A DNA stretch of 64,000 nt from Alnus glutinosa (taxonomy: Eukaryota > Streptophyta > Magnoliopsida > Fagales > Betulaceae): assembly GCF_958979055.1 (NCBI RefSeq), contig NC_084888.1:32764804-32828803 (forward strand). Reading direction: 5' to 3'. Positions 10,367 to 22,746 of this stretch are shown piece by piece. The notes below the pieces were generated by a model. That model saw only the letters and a program-made list of their open reading frames with translations. It made no database searches and was not told the DNA's origin. Each line of letters starts with the position of its first letter. Position 1 is the stretch's first letter. Both the position numbers and the translations under genes were made by a program.

Positions 10367-11070
10367 ATGGCTAATCAAGAAGAAGTATCTCGAGGCTTTA
10401 AGTGACATGCACAGGTGTGATTTAATGGCATGTCAGTAACGTGGGTGAAGAAGCTATGAGCATGGGTTGGAGTGCACTGCTGCAAGAAGGCTTAAGCTTT
10501 GGCTTAAATCAATTGTAAGACGTAAAATGCCAAATGGTGGAAGACAGCTCAGGCGAATTATAGAAGTTCAGAGGACAGGCTGCGTTTATGTGTCAATGAG
10601 ATAGGTGTTTTTCGATGATCGGTTGCAGTAGTGGAGCTTTAAACCTGCACCTTGTGGGCAAGGTGCTTTTGAAGGAGTGAGTAATGTCACATACCTGCAT
10701 GTAAGTGGATTACGTGGCACTCATCCAGTGGTGGGCTTGGAAGCATCTGTTAGTTTGGGCTACTGGATCAATTAGTACAAATGGGCTTGAGTTTGTTAGA
10801 TAGTTGGGTTTGTATCTTAGTATAAAAGATGTTTCCCTCTATTCAGATATGCATGAAAATTGTTATGATCTTGTATTAGCTTTAGTGATTAGTTCTTGAA
10901 TAGCTTAGCGATTAGATTAGTGATAATGGGAGGTCCGATCTACCTCGAATCAAATCATACTTGTAATTCTCCATTTCCATTGATTTTCAATACAACCTTC
11001 ATCCATTGAATCCATTGTTCTTTATAGAAAATTACAAGAAATATCCTTAAGTAACACTCGGGTGTATTAC
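9461..11070 (+). mobile_element. Probable Ty3/gypsy-type retroelement remnant
   Basis: An open frame of 301 codons (9461-10366) is followed at 10650-10690 by CCTTGTGGGCAAGGTGC and TTTTGAAGGAGTGAG. This is the wording that in many plant gypsy elements precedes the polypurine tract and the 3' LTR. A plausible solo LTR follows from TGTCACATACC at about 10691, with a TATA-like GTATAAAAG near 10820, to about 11070 (TATTACA). No reverse transcriptase or integrase is present, so it would be a deletion derivative. Short matching sequences flank it (about 9420-9515 and 11076-11170), both resembling the end of an abundant MITE family (GTTTGTTTCGG type). Confidence 0.45.
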
Positions 11071-13870
11071 ATATTTCCCTTATGGATAGTAATGATTTTA
11101 AGCCCAATGCTTTAGAGTGCAAGATTTATTTATGTTATGTTTGTTTTGGCATAAAATGTTTTCCGTCCTAAAATATTTTTAGGAAAATCATTTTCAAGAA
11201 AAATATTTTCCGCAGAAAAGATTTTTCAGCTTTTGGGGCATACAAAAAATCATAAATATTTTTATATTTTTATTCAATTATATTAATCTATAAAAATCAT
11301 TTTTTATTCACAATATAAAAATATTAAAATAATATGACCATGTTGAATGGAGGAACAAGGAAAGTGTACAATTTAGAGAAAGCCGATAGAAGAGAATATC
11401 AAAATAATATGATGTACATGGGATTGTGCAAAACACATCAAATAACAAAATCACAGGAACCTAGAAAGAGAAGTTGAAACAAAAAAAAAAAAAAAAAAGA
11501 GGAAAGAAAAGAAAGAAAACTCCTTTCCAATAGGACCATGTTGTTGAGATTTTATGAAAATTTCTCATTGAGTAAAGATGCTATTAACATCAAACATCAA
11601 GTAAATATAGCATGTATACTATCTGCATAATATTTTTCAAAATTGTTTATATAACATATAAGTTATATGTTATATAAATGTTTGGGGCATTTTCATCTCC
11701 GGTTGGTGTTCAACTGGAGATGGTGAAGGGCATTTTTGTCTCTATATTCGTGAGTTTGTCTTGGATTATTTTAGCATTTATTTCATATGGACAGTTGGCA
11801 AATTGTGAACTGATAGATGTAAAGCATAACTAAGATTTAATAATTTGAGAATCTCAAATATAGAAGAGATTTGAGGGGATCCTAGTCCCATGAGGTGCTC
11901 CAACCTCAAGCAGTTCTATGATTACTTCCGCTTCTCAGTTTTTGTTCAAGAATATATTATTAGGTTTATGGTTGTTTTAAATTCATATATATATATATAA
12001 AAGTTTCTTTATGGGCTAGGAGTATGTCAATAGGCTCAGTTTTAGGCCTTGATGTTGAATGTTTGGAAAATAGTTGATAATTTCCAGATTTGTTGTGAAA
12101 TTATTTTTCTTCATTGTATGAATTGTGTAATATGTGTGAAGAATTTATCATTTATGATTTTACCGTGTATAACTATGAATTGGTGAAAAAAAAAGGTAGA
12201 GATCACTAATGCAAGATATGAATTTCCAAATCTCATTGATGTAGTGATCCAAATCAATATACAACATAAAAAACAAACCAACTATTACGCGAATGATTTC
12301 GCAAATAAATAACATGATAGATTTTTAGGTTTTGAGGGAACCTAAACCTTTTAAATTCTGAAGGAACCTAGATCTTTTCAAACACAAGGTTTGAGATTAA
12401 TTATGCTTACTTTTTATTAATCACTCATGCTTTTATAAGAGAATTACAAAGACAGAATAGAAGATGAATTCCTACCTTTAGTCGAAGATAAACTCCTAAT
12501 ACAAATAAAAGACTTGGAGATAAACTCCTACGAAGAACAATATAAACTTACTACTAAATGACTTTTGCAGTGCAACAAATAACTAAAAGACTCTCGACTT
12601 AGAAAGATAAATATAACTATCCTTATTTAATTAAGCTACGACTACTCTAAGACAAGTTACAACAAAGATAACTTGAAGAGTTTCATTTGAATACGTGCTT
12701 ATGAGTTAGGGGTGTAATTTCGGACTGGTTATAATCGGCCAAGAAACTGGCTTCGAATAACTGGAAAACCGGAAAACCGGTTTGGTACCCGGAGTCGGAG
12801 TCAGGTATTAGTTTTCTAGACACCTGGTTATAACCGGGTAACCGGCTCCGGGTGTATAATATATTAAAAAAATAGTTAAAAAAGTACCCCCTGCCCTTTA
12901 CCCTAATGCTACACCCGTAACACGCCCCTTAACCCTTTCCTATTTCCATTTTCGGCTTTTCTTTTCTTTTATCGCCACCTACTTCTTCTTCTCTTCACAA
13001 AGTCTGAATTGTTCATTGATTTATAGCATTTCATTCCTTGCTGCGGCAAGAAACACTTGACCAATTCAGGAAATTATCATTTTGACTTACAAACTAGTAT
13101 GTAGAGCTATAAATGTGTATGTGTAATCTTGGTAGTCATTTGTATTTCTGTTATACTCGGGAAAAAGGTTCTTTTGGGCATATGAGGTCCATGAGGGTGG
13201 ATGTCACTTATTTAAATTTTTGCAGATGTTGTATACATGTAGATTTGTGAGAAGTATTTTACAATTCATTAAGTTCAAAGCAAAAGATGGTTTTTGGTAC
13301 ATATGCTTTTCTTTTTTTCCTCTAGATTTTTTTTTCATAAAGTGAAGGGAGGATTTTGCTTTGGTTCAACACACCTGGGGTATATGTTTGGTAATGGTAG
13401 TAAAAAAAATTAATGGTATGGATGTGGTAAGTGTGGACAATTCTTTTTATGGTTTAGTTCCTCATAGATGTGAGGGATTATATGGTTTTCTTTTCTTTTC
13501 TCTCTTTTTTCTGTTGTATCTGTGCAACACATGGTCCTTGATTTCTCAAAGTATAGAATACTCTTAGTATAAACCTTGTACTGTTAGTTTTTAGGCCAAT
13601 TATTGAGGATCATGCCTACTTTCATGAGCATGGTCTGTCCGATACTATTTTCTAACATGTTATGAAAAGATATATATACACCCTAATGCTCAGCTTGAGA
13701 AATGATATCGGGATACATACATACACACACACATATACATGTATGAATATATGTGGGTGTGTATTTGCAGCATATTTTTTTTTTGGAGCCTTCAGACACC
13801 TTTTCACTTATATGCAAGTAGTGCTCTTTCCTCCTCTGAATCTAGCTTTTGAATCATCTTGTCATTTTAG
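11071..13870. other. Intergenic repeats, no gene recognised
   Basis: 11086-11300 resembles an abundant MITE family (GTTTGTTTTGGCATAAAATG end). 11338-11680 is copy B of the direct repeat at 7014-7345. From 12706 (TAGGGGTGTAATTTCGGA) to about 12900 lies an arm of a hAT-like element with several CCGG-containing imperfect repeats (GGAAAACCGG, TAACCGG). The rest, 11681-12700 and 12900-13870, is AT-rich with only short frames that match nothing I know. Confidence 0.5.
11338..11680. repeat. Dispersed direct repeat, copy B (copy A at 7014-7345)
   Basis: It matches copy A over its whole length with substitutions, a shorter spacer near 11420 and an expanded A run at 11480-11498. Both copies end in the same AT-rich TTTATATAACATATAAG sequence, after which the similarity stops. 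Confidence 0.8.
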
Positions 13871-14485
13871 GGGATATGGAACTTAGGCACTTGTCCAACT
13901 CATTGCAAATGTCTGAGATGGACCAAGATCATTGCCAAAGTCGTGGAACTGCTGACAGGTCTTACACTTATATGGTACTGGAGCTCTGAATGTTTTATAT
14001 ATCCAATTATCTAATAGATATTTCTTTTTCTTTGGTGATTCTTTCATTATTTGATGAGTGGTGCTGCCAGCTCTCAAAATATTCAGCTCTCAATTTATGA
14101 TGCTCCTTTATTTTTCTTATCAAAAAAAAAAAAAAAGGTTCGGGTTTGTTCCGGACATTGAGAGTAAGACTTCGGTAACAAAGCGGTTAGCAATGACCAT
14201 TGAATAAGCATTTTCAGCTTAAGTTGGGTTACAAGCAAGGAAAGTTTTTTAAAATCTGTCTTATTTTGGTGTAATTTTGATAAACTTTCAGATGCCAACT
14301 TAATTTCAATTTAATTTGGATTTTCCCAACACGTTTCCCTTCAATTTGACTTTTGGCCTTTAGTTATGTCCTTGTTTGAATGTTAAATGATTTATTTCTA
14401 CCAGGTCTAGGATTCCAAAAGAGAAGTCTTTGCACTGCAATGTTCTAGCTCAGAAATTTAAGATCATGCAGCATGCCAATGTATC

Positions 14486-14954
14486 TGTAAGTTTTGAGAA
14501 GTTCTCTGCTTGATAATATTCAAGGCAGAGGATTTTAATCTTATTTATAATGTAAGGGATTACATACAATGAGCTCATTGAGCTGGATACAAACAAGAGC
14601 ACCTAAAAGTATGTGCAATGAATAAACTAATGTACAACTAACTTCTATGCTGATTACATTTGTTTGAGCAGGAAACAGGGAAGACTTGAAACCAGGAAGA
14701 CAGGCAGCTGCAGTGTCTTCTAGGGTCAGCTGTAGATGTGCGGCTGGATCATGTGCAGACTGTGGGATTTGATGATTCCTGTTTATGGAAGGTTAAGGAT
14801 GTTGGATGCTGGACCATGTGCTGAAGCATATAGGAGAGAACAGAAATGGTGTATCACGAGCTGGTCTATCTATTTTTGAAGGAATTGACCAAAGGGTAGG
14901 TAACGGCTACTAGCCGTTACTTGATGTTTGGTGATTTCTGCATGATCCTTAACA
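14486..14954 (-). repeat. Left (3') LTR of the copia element
   Basis: 469 bp, TGTAAG...TTAACA on the plus strand. It is the 3' LTR with respect to the element's minus-strand transcription, since the polypurine tract lies just inside it. It differs from the right LTR at five sites. Confidence 0.95.
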
Positions 14955-16825
14955 CCCCCCCGCAAACTGAGGAGAGGAACAACTCTCAGTTTGTCTCGGA
15001 GATAGCAAAAGCGATCAGCGGAATGCCCTTTGGTGAAGATATCAGCAACTTGTTCAAGTGTTGACAAATACTGAATTTGAATATCTCGGTTAGCCACCTT
15101 CTCTCGAATGAAGTGAAAATCAACTTCGATGTGTTTTGTTCGGGCATGAAAAACAGGGTTAGAGGCTAGAGCTAAGGCACCAGAATTGTCACACCAAATG
15201 GTAGGAGGACAAGATAAGACAATGTGAAGTTCTTTGAGGAGCATTCGGAGCCAAAATAGTTCAGCTGCTGTTAGAGAGAGAGATCGATACTCGGCTTCAG
15301 TGCTGGACCTTGAGACAGTGTGTTGCTTCTTTGCTGACCAAGAAATTAAGTTAGGGCCAAGGAAGACTCCATAGCCAGAGGTGGACTTACGGTCATCTGG
15401 ATTCCCGGCCCAATCTGAATCACAATAGGCCATAAGGTTGAGAGGTCCTTTGCTGTAGTGTAAGCCAGAGTTGAGTGAACCTTTGAGATATCTAAGGACT
15501 CTCTTGGCAGCTGTAAGATGAACTGAGGTTGGAGCATGCATATGTTGGCAGAGTTGGTTAACCGAATATGCAATATCTGGCCTAGTAAGTGTGACATATT
15601 GAAGGGCACCCACAATATGTTTGTACTCAGCAAGATCCGGAAGAGGGTCACCATCATGCCTTGACATTTTGGAACCGGCAGTGCAGGGTGCTCGATAGGG
15701 CTTGCATTCTGCCACGAGTGCTCGATTCAGCAGGTCAAGAATGTACTTTGTTTGCCGAAGATGCAGTCCACCAGAATCTCTAGTGGCTTGGATACCCAAA
15801 AAATATCCAAGAGGGCCAAGGTCTTTCATGGCAAAGTCTGCTTGCAGTTTGGTGACTATCCAGTGCATAGTGCCTTCATTATTTCCTGTCAAGATAATGT
15901 CATCAACATATACTAGGAGGAAAATATGAACCGATCCAATGTGGAAAGTGAATAAGGAGTGATCCACTTGAGAGTTATGAAAACCAAGGTTCAATAAAGC
16001 ATGAGACAATCTGGTAAACCAGGCTCTAGGAGCCTGTTTTAGTCCATAGATGGACTTGTGTAACTTGCACACATGATCTGGAAAATTGGGATCAATAAAG
16101 CCTTGGGGTTGTTCCATGTAGACTTCTTCATGTAGGACACCATGGAGAAAAGCATTGGACACATCCAATTGCTTGATTTGCCAATCAAAATGTACGGCTA
16201 AGGCTAGAATGAGCCGAATGGTTGCTGACTTGACTACTGGGCTAAATGTCTCATAGTAAACAATTCCACTTACTTGATCAAACCCCTTGGCAACTAGCCG
16301 AGCTTTGTGCCTGTCCACACTCCCATCTGGTTTTTGTTTGAGTTTAAAAACCCATTTATTCCTTACCACATTTTGATGGGGAGGTCTAGGACATAAGGTC
16401 CAAGTTTGATTGGAAATTAGAGCATCATATTCAAGAGTCATAGCATGAAGCCATTCAGGTTGTGATGCTGCCTGCTTGTAGGTGGAGGGTTCTTGAGGGA
16501 AAGAGAGCATCTGGAAGACTGTGAGAGGATGTCTAATGGTGTGATAGAGTTTAAAACCTAGGAAGTCTTTGGGTTTCAGATTTCCTGTTTGGGATCTTGT
16601 GATAATTCTGGTAGAAGGTAGTTCAGGTATGACAAAGGGAGAGGTGATGTGCTCTGTGGAAGTAGGAGAAGTATTGGAGGAGTTTTCAGATTCTATGGCT
16701 TCAATTTGCTGAGAGTGTAAGGCTGGTATGTGAGCATCCGGACTTGGTTGGGGTAATGGATTGTTGCTGCTACTGACAGTGGTGTTGTCAAGGTGTTGGT
16801 TGTGCTGTGGCAGGGAAACAGCAGG
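14870..16825 (-). pseudogene. copia reverse transcriptase and RNase H segment
   Basis: The frame is open from the linker through the longest single frame of the element (546 codons from the methionine at 16510). Visible motifs are WVFKLKQKPDGSVDRHKARLVAKG, the RT catalytic YVDD in LLVYVDDIILTGN, LRYLKGSLNSGLHYS, DSDWAGNPDDRKSTSGY (RNase H) and STEAEYRSLS, and near the end ADIFTKGHS. It lacks lesions itself but is cut off from upstream domains by the TAG at 16826. Confidence 0.92.
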
Positions 16826-17701
16826 CTATATGGCAGGATTAGGGGTTGCTGATTGTGTTTCAAGGCTGCGGAAATGAGGAATTGGTAGAACAATCAAGGG
16901 ATCTTCTGATTCTGCTGAAATTCGGCAAGAGCTATGTGAGATAGTTTTTCCTTTGGCAGGGAATTGGGTTTCATAAAAAATGACACTCCTGGAGAGGAAT
17001 GTTTTGCTGGTAGTAAGGTCAAGGCACTTGTAGCCTTTTTGGTTTCCTCCATAACCAATAAAGATGCAGGGCTTGCTTCTAAAGGACAGCTTGTGATCTG
17101 TATAGGGTCTAAGGAGAGGGTAACACAAGCAGCCGAAGGTCCTTAGAAGGGTGTAGTCAGGTTCCCTTTTCATTAACTTGGAAAATGGAGACTCTTGTTG
17201 CAACACAGAAGTGGTAAGCCGATTAATGAGGTAAATGGCTGTAAGGAAAGAGTCTACCCAGAATTTTGGAGAGAGACCTGATTGAGCTAATAGAGTTAGG
17301 CCAACTTCAACTATATGCCTATGTTTTCTCTCAGCTATACCATTTTGCTGAGATGTGTGTGGACAAGATAATCTGTGAAGGATTCCACTTTGAGAAAGAT
17401 AATCCTTAAATTGCTTTGAAGTGTATTCTCCACCATTGTCGGATTGAAATTGTTTGATTTTGGTTGTGAATAGATTTTCAACAAGCAACTTAAATTTGAC
17501 AAAGCATTGAAAGACTTCAGATTTATATAGAATAGGATAGAGCCAAGTAAACCGGCTATAATCATCAACAAAGAGTACATAATATCTACATCCACTAGTT
17601 GAGGGAATAGGTGAAGTCCACACATCTGAGCGGATGAGATCAAGGGGTCCTAGAGTACATCTAGTTGAATCAACAAAAGGAAGTTGCTTGGATTTACCAA
17701 G
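16826..17701 (-). pseudogene. copia integrase core segment
   Basis: After the 17702 stop the frame continues with the DDE integrase core: DVWTSP, YYVLFVDDYSRFTWLYP, QSDNGGEYTS, then QQNGIAERKHRHIVE, and the copia-typical LINRLTTSVL, FGCLCYPLLRPY and KCIFIGY-like region. It catalyses cDNA insertion in intact elements. It ends at an in-frame TAG at 16826-16828, in the linker before reverse transcriptase. Confidence 0.9.
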
Positions 17702-18309
17702 CTAACAAGCCTCACACACACGGGTCTTGTCAAGTGAACCAGCAATGGGAAGCTGATGCTTCTGCAAAAGGTGCTGAATAACAAAAGAGGAAGGGTGTCC
17801 AAGTCTTTGGTGCCAAACCAAGTCATTGGTTTTGACTCCAACATAGGCTGCAAGACCTTTCCATTTATTTAGATGCTTTGGATGTAAGGGAATAGGGTAA
17901 AGACCATTCTCACTTGGCCCCTTGAGCAGCACCTGTCCCGTGTGGTTGTCCTTAACAAAGAAATGAGAACCGGTTAGAGCAAACCAACAATTGTTGTCAA
18001 TGCAGAATTTATTGATGGAGAGTAAATTGGCTGAGGCTTTGGGACAATGTAGGATATCTTTAAGAAAGAGTGGTTGATGATTGGAAGTGTAGGGATGAAT
18101 AATAGAAGAACCAGAGTTTTGGATATGCAAACCTGCTCCATTTCCCACTCCTACCACATCTGTACCTTCAAATGGTTGGGGATTGTGAATGTTGGCAGCA
18201 TCTGCAGTGCATGTGTGTTTGCTCCAGAGTCGGCTAGCCATTTCTGTGTTCCAAATTCATCATTTAAATGAGCCACCATGGCTGCCAGTTCACCAGGAGG
18301 ATGTCTTCC
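17702..18309 (-). pseudogene. copia protease and GAG-pre-integrase segment, frameshifted
   Basis: Directly after the gag stop the same frame continues with ELAAMVAHLNDEFG and the aspartic protease active-site motif LADSGANTH. A shift of one base there (near 18214) moves the remainder (TADAANIHNPQPFEG onward) into another frame. That frame reads the GAG-pre-integrase domain, with WHQRLGHPS and CEAC, and ends at a TAG at 17702-17704 lying between CEAC and LGKSKQLPF. Confidence 0.85.
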
Positions 18310-19383
18310 TTAAAAGGAATAATCCATTCGGTGAAAACAGTCTAAAGCACTGTGATTGTTTCTGCCACAAATCTGGCAGGCAGTTCTGAGGGGTCCTTGA
18401 GTTGTGTTCATTTCTGGATCAGTTTGCTGATGTACAGGATTTCGATTCATCACTGGGGCTGGCTGTTGGTTTCCAGTGGGAAAATGTGACTGATTCCTAT
18501 GAGAGAGGGATGGATATGCTGGGTTGGTTCTTTGAGCAAAGGGGTGATGAGTGGAGTTGCCTCTTGATGGGTACTGTTGGTAGCGAGAGTTGGGCCTTGA
18601 GGGGAAACGAGGTTTTCTGAAGTTGCTGGATCCTTGGTGAAGAGAGGTGGATTGGCCTGGTTTGTTGCTGTAGAAAGCAAAAGTTCCTGTGTCTGCTGAG
18701 GCATTCTGCTGCTGTTGACTTTCCAGCAGCATCTCATGGTTGAGCAGCTCGGATTGGAAGTCAGAGAAAGTCATTTCTCTGTCCTGTGTGGTGAAGGAAT
18801 GGACAGTGACAAAAGTGTTGAAAGAGGGACTTAGGCCTCCTATCACATAGGAAATGAGGTCATCATCTTCAACAGGCTTTCCTGCTGCTGACAACTGGTC
18901 AGCCAGTTGTTTGGCTAAGCTGAGATACTCTGTGCACATCTTGGTGCCCTGTTGTAAGGTTTGGAGTTGTCTCTTAAGGTGAGAGACTCTGGATTTTGAC
19001 TGAGAAGCAAATTTGGCTGCAAGAGCAGTCCATGCTTCATGAGAGGTATTGACTCCATACATTGAAGACACAATTGATGGAGCCAAAGAGCTGATTATCC
19101 AGCTCAAAAGAAGTTGATCTTTCCTCTGCCATGCAGCATAGGCAGGATTGGCAATACAGTTACCATCCTCATCAGAAATGAGTTGAGGAGGACAACACTC
19201 GGTTCCATTAACCAATCCTTGGAAATCATTGCCTCTAAGGATAGGGTGGAACTGTGACACCCAAGCTAGATAGTTGGGGCCTTCTAGTTTGAACAATTGA
19301 GAGAGGTTAGGCAGTATGGAAAAGGATGGTGAGGTTGTGGTTTGGGTTGAGGAGTTGGGATTGGAGGAACCGGATGATGCCAT
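18310..19383 (-). pseudogene. copia gag, ended by a premature stop after the zinc knuckle
   Basis: 357 codons from a start just inside the leader. The N-terminal half has the plant copia gag features (LEGPNYLAWVSQFHPILRGN; a W-rich segment DQLLLSWIISSLAPSIVSSM). The middle is Gln/Ser/Pro-rich. Near the end is a single CCHC zinc knuckle (CQICGRNNHSALDC). The frame then stops at 18310-18312, where related elements read on into the protease; this is one of the four lesions of the polyprotein. Confidence 0.9.
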
Positions 19384-19427
19384 GAGGACAGTGTTTAAGC
19401 GTTGGCTTTAGGCAAGCTCTGATACCA

Positions 19428-19896
19428 TGTAAGTTTTGAGAAGTTCCCTGCTTGATAATATTCAAGGCAGAGGATTTTAATCTTATTTATAATGTAAGGG
19501 ATTACATAAAATGAGCTCATTGAGCTGGATACAAACAAGAGCACCTAAAAGTATGTGCAATGAATAAACTAATGTACAACTAACTTCTATGCTGATTACA
19601 TTTGTTTGAGCAGGAAACAGGGAAGACTTGAAACCAGGAAGACAGGCGGCTGCAGTGTCTTCTAGGGTCAGCTGTAGATGTGCGGCTGGATCATGTGCAG
19701 ACTGTGGGATTTGATGATTCCTGTTTATGGAAGGTTGAGGATGTTGGATGCTGGACCATGTGCTGAAGCATATAGGAGAGAACAGAAATGGTGTATCACG
19801 AGCTGGTCTATCTATTTCTGAAGGAATTGACCAAAGGGTAGGTAACGGCTACTAGCCGTTACTTGATGTTTGGTGATTTCTGCATGATCCTTAACA
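19428..19896 (-). repeat. Right (5') LTR of the copia element
   Basis: 469 bp, same ends as the left LTR. It is the promoter-bearing 5' LTR on the minus strand, directly followed by the Met-tRNA primer-binding site. Confidence 0.95.
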
Positions 19897-20887
19897 GTAT
19901 CCTGTTGCGTTGTTAGTAGTGTAATTATATTTCTACCTCTCATTGTGGATGAACCTCTAATTTTAATTTTTCATTTTGTAATTTTTATTGCAGGAAGGGC
20001 TGTTGCTGCGGAAAATGGTTCTGTTGTTTATCCATACACTGAGAAGTGGTGTATACTGTGCCTCTTACCAGAACTTGGAATGCAGGCCCGTGCAAAATTC
20101 CTTATTAAGTGGTAGATTGGAAGGTCTACATTTTCGAGTGCCTGATTCAGGGTCATCTTATGATCTCTTCCCACATTTTCCAGCTTCTGGAAGCTTTTAT
20201 CTGGTCCCAGAGAATAGTGTTGGCTATGCTCATTTAAGTTATACAATAATGCGCAGGCTATCCATGAAATGGAGGGTGGTTTACTAGATCCTACAATGGG
20301 TGCTGGAAGAGGTCCTTCCAAAAGAAAAAGCCCCGGCCTTTTTTGTTAGCCTGTGAGAGAGGCAGCAGAAGCGGGTTTTACACTGCTGGAAGTTCCTCTG
20401 GTTCTTTTGAATCTCAGCTGGGGAAATCAACTTCAGACTATGAACATTTTACTTCAAGGTCCGTTGGCTTCCCTCCCTACAGGGGTAGAGTTTGGTAGTG
20501 AGGATACTCTGGAATGTGAGAAGCCGATCTAGACTTGATTTGGAACCCACACTAGGGAAAACTTATCAAATCAGTCTTCTCATCAGTACCATCCAATGAG
20601 TAATTTGACCAACCGTTCTAGAACACTGGATTTTACTGATAAATGCTGATGCAAACACTCATGATCAGAACCGTGTCATTCCACCTCCTGCTGCACGTGG
20701 AAGGTCTCTAACTTCAGGTCAATTAATATACAAGTCTAACTTTTCTTATTCACTCTTCTGCCACCACTCTGACCGTATTATAAGCATTCATGAGATCCAC
20801 TTTCAGTGCGTATCGGGGCGTAGAAGGTCATGGTAATTATTCTTGAAGAGCAAAGAGCTTATTTGGTAAATAGTTGTAATCGTGGAA

Positions 20888-20888
20888 T

Positions 20889-20920
<32 letters not shown>

Positions 20921-21905
20921 GAACGTGTAAACATTTCATTAAAAACACCCAAAGGGTAACGAAAGTACAGATTACAAAGAATCAGGGACTCAACCAGGAG
21001 TCACATAACAGTTACCCAAAACACAGAATATATCAACAGCTGCTACAAATAAGCCTAATCGACAGCAATGTGCCTCTGCGTTAAGCTATGAACCTCTATG
21101 CTCTATGGAGCCGGTCACAAAGCTGTGCTTACAAGCAAAGACTAGGCTAAATTAAATCCAAAGCAGAACTGTTAAATACATTCTGTAGAAGCAAAAAACA
21201 CCCAAAACAGGAGCTGCCGACGGAGGAAAACACCCACCGGAGACGGCGCGTGCAGCGCGTCGGGGCCAATTCAGCAACCGCCTAAGGCCAGAAAACCCCT
21301 GCGAAACCACCCTGCACGGCTATGACACGAAACGTGCCCAAACACGCGGCCAAAATGAGAAGAGCACCCTGGCGCGTGGAAACCACGCGCCGATCACCGC
21401 TGAGCACCCCGGCCGTAGAAGGCAGCGTCAGGACCAGAGGAAGACGATGAGCATGGAAAGGGGGCGCGTGTTGCCTGGGGGTCTGTGGAACAGCGTAGAT
21501 CTGGCTTCAAAGGATGAAAAATTAAGACCCAACCAAACTTCCGCCAACCACAGAAACGGCGGAATCTCCCCCACCGACGCCTCACTGGGATGTTTTCCTG
21601 TCAACCAAAGAAAACAAAAACTAAAAAAAACTACACAAACCTCCAGAGTCCAAACGGACTAAGGAGGGCAAAACTCCACCACCGGAGTAAATCCGGGGGA
21701 GACTCGAAACTCCAAACAGCCCTAAAGGCTGGGAGACTCAAACCTCTCTAACCCGAAAAGGGTAGAGAGAAGAAACAAAAAACCAAAAAACAAACCGAGA
21801 GGAGGGAGACTTGGAGTCTCCCTCCCCCGGCAAGCAGCAAGACCAAACGGTGGGTAGAAGTTTCTGGAGAGGGGAGAAGAAGAGAGAGAAAAGAAAGAAA
21901 CTCAG
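20888..21905 (-). mobile_element. 3' part of a LINE, inserted in antisense
   Basis: A run of about 25 T at 20890-20915 marks a poly(A) tail on the minus strand. Next to it lies GC-richer unique sequence with repeated GGAGACTC and GAAACTCCA-type motifs (21690-21840), typical of plant L1 untranslated regions. No ORF2 domain is present, so it is a truncated copy, or one from an element with a long untranslated region. I could not find a clear target duplication. Confidence 0.55.
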
Positions 21906-21939
21906 TAGCTATGCTCTAGCTGAAGCTTAACTTGTGTTG

Positions 21940-22545
21940 AAATAAAATTAAACAATCCAAATTAAAAATAAAAGAAACTTAGTTTGGCATAGCTCGATTA
22001 CACTCGAATATTTGTTTAAATAATAGTAAAAAGTTATTGAGGTAATATAAAGTATAAAAAAGTTTAGAATTGTTTTATAGAAAAGTGAAAAAATTTTGTT
22101 TTATAATGAATTTTTTTTATTTTAATAATAATAAAAAATTATTGATATGATACAAAAAGTGGAAAAAAAAAAAAGAAAGAAAAAAAAGTATTTTTGATTT
22201 GACGTTTTTGAAAGAAGTAAAAAAAAAAAAATAGAGGGAGAGAGGGTGGTTTGCCAAACACCCTCAAAATCTTCACACCTTGTTTAAGTTTCTCCTGATT
22301 GGGACATAAAGGCACTGTTTGGTAAATGGTTGTTTTACGAAATTTTTGTTTGAATAGTAATAAGAAGTGATTGATTTTATTTTGTAGTGGGTTTTTTTAT
22401 TTGAATAATAATAAAAAATAATTGATATGATATAAAAAGTGAAAAAAGAAAATTAAAATGTTTTAGAGTTTGACTTTTTTGGGAGAAGTGAATAAAAAAA
22501 AAAGAAAGAGAGGGAGAGAAAAAATAGTTTGCCAAACTCGGCCAT
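21940..22545. repeat. AT-rich MITE-like sequences
   Basis: 22310-22545 begins ACTGTTTGGTAAATGGTTG and ends GTTTGCCAAACTCGGCC, a loose terminal inverted repeat around AT-rich DNA. 21960-22260 repeats much of the same wording (AATAATAGTAAAAAGTTATTGA; GGTTTGCCAAACACCC), so two related elements probably lie side by side. Confidence 0.5.
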
Positions 22546-22746
22546 TAGCAACTCGCTCAGAAAATGGTCTTCAGTTTCTCTCAAAAACTTGTCTTCAAGA
22601 TATTTAAGACCATCATTTGTCAGAGGCTGGCGTAACAATCATTGGGATCGAACGTCGAGGATAACAATTGACAAATTTGAATCACTTTCTAATGCTGGGG
22701 ATGCACATGATAGAATGGGACCTAAGGTGAGTAATTGCCATTTTTA

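Larger units (their letters stand above)
14486..19896 (-). mobile_element. Ty1-copia LTR retrotransposon, full-length but coding-defective
   Basis: Two 469-bp LTRs (TG...CA) in direct orientation differ at five positions. The element is flanked by an exact 5-bp target duplication GTATC (14481-14485, 19897-19901). On the minus strand the primer-binding site TGGTATCAGAGC adjoins the right LTR (19416-19427), and a polypurine tract ending in GGGGGG (14955-14960) adjoins the left one. Gene order gag, protease, integrase, reverse transcriptase, RNase H is copia-type. Three in-frame stops and one frameshift break the polyprotein, so this copy cannot make it whole. It interrupts the RING-ligase relic next to a putative 5' splice site. 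Confidence 0.96.
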
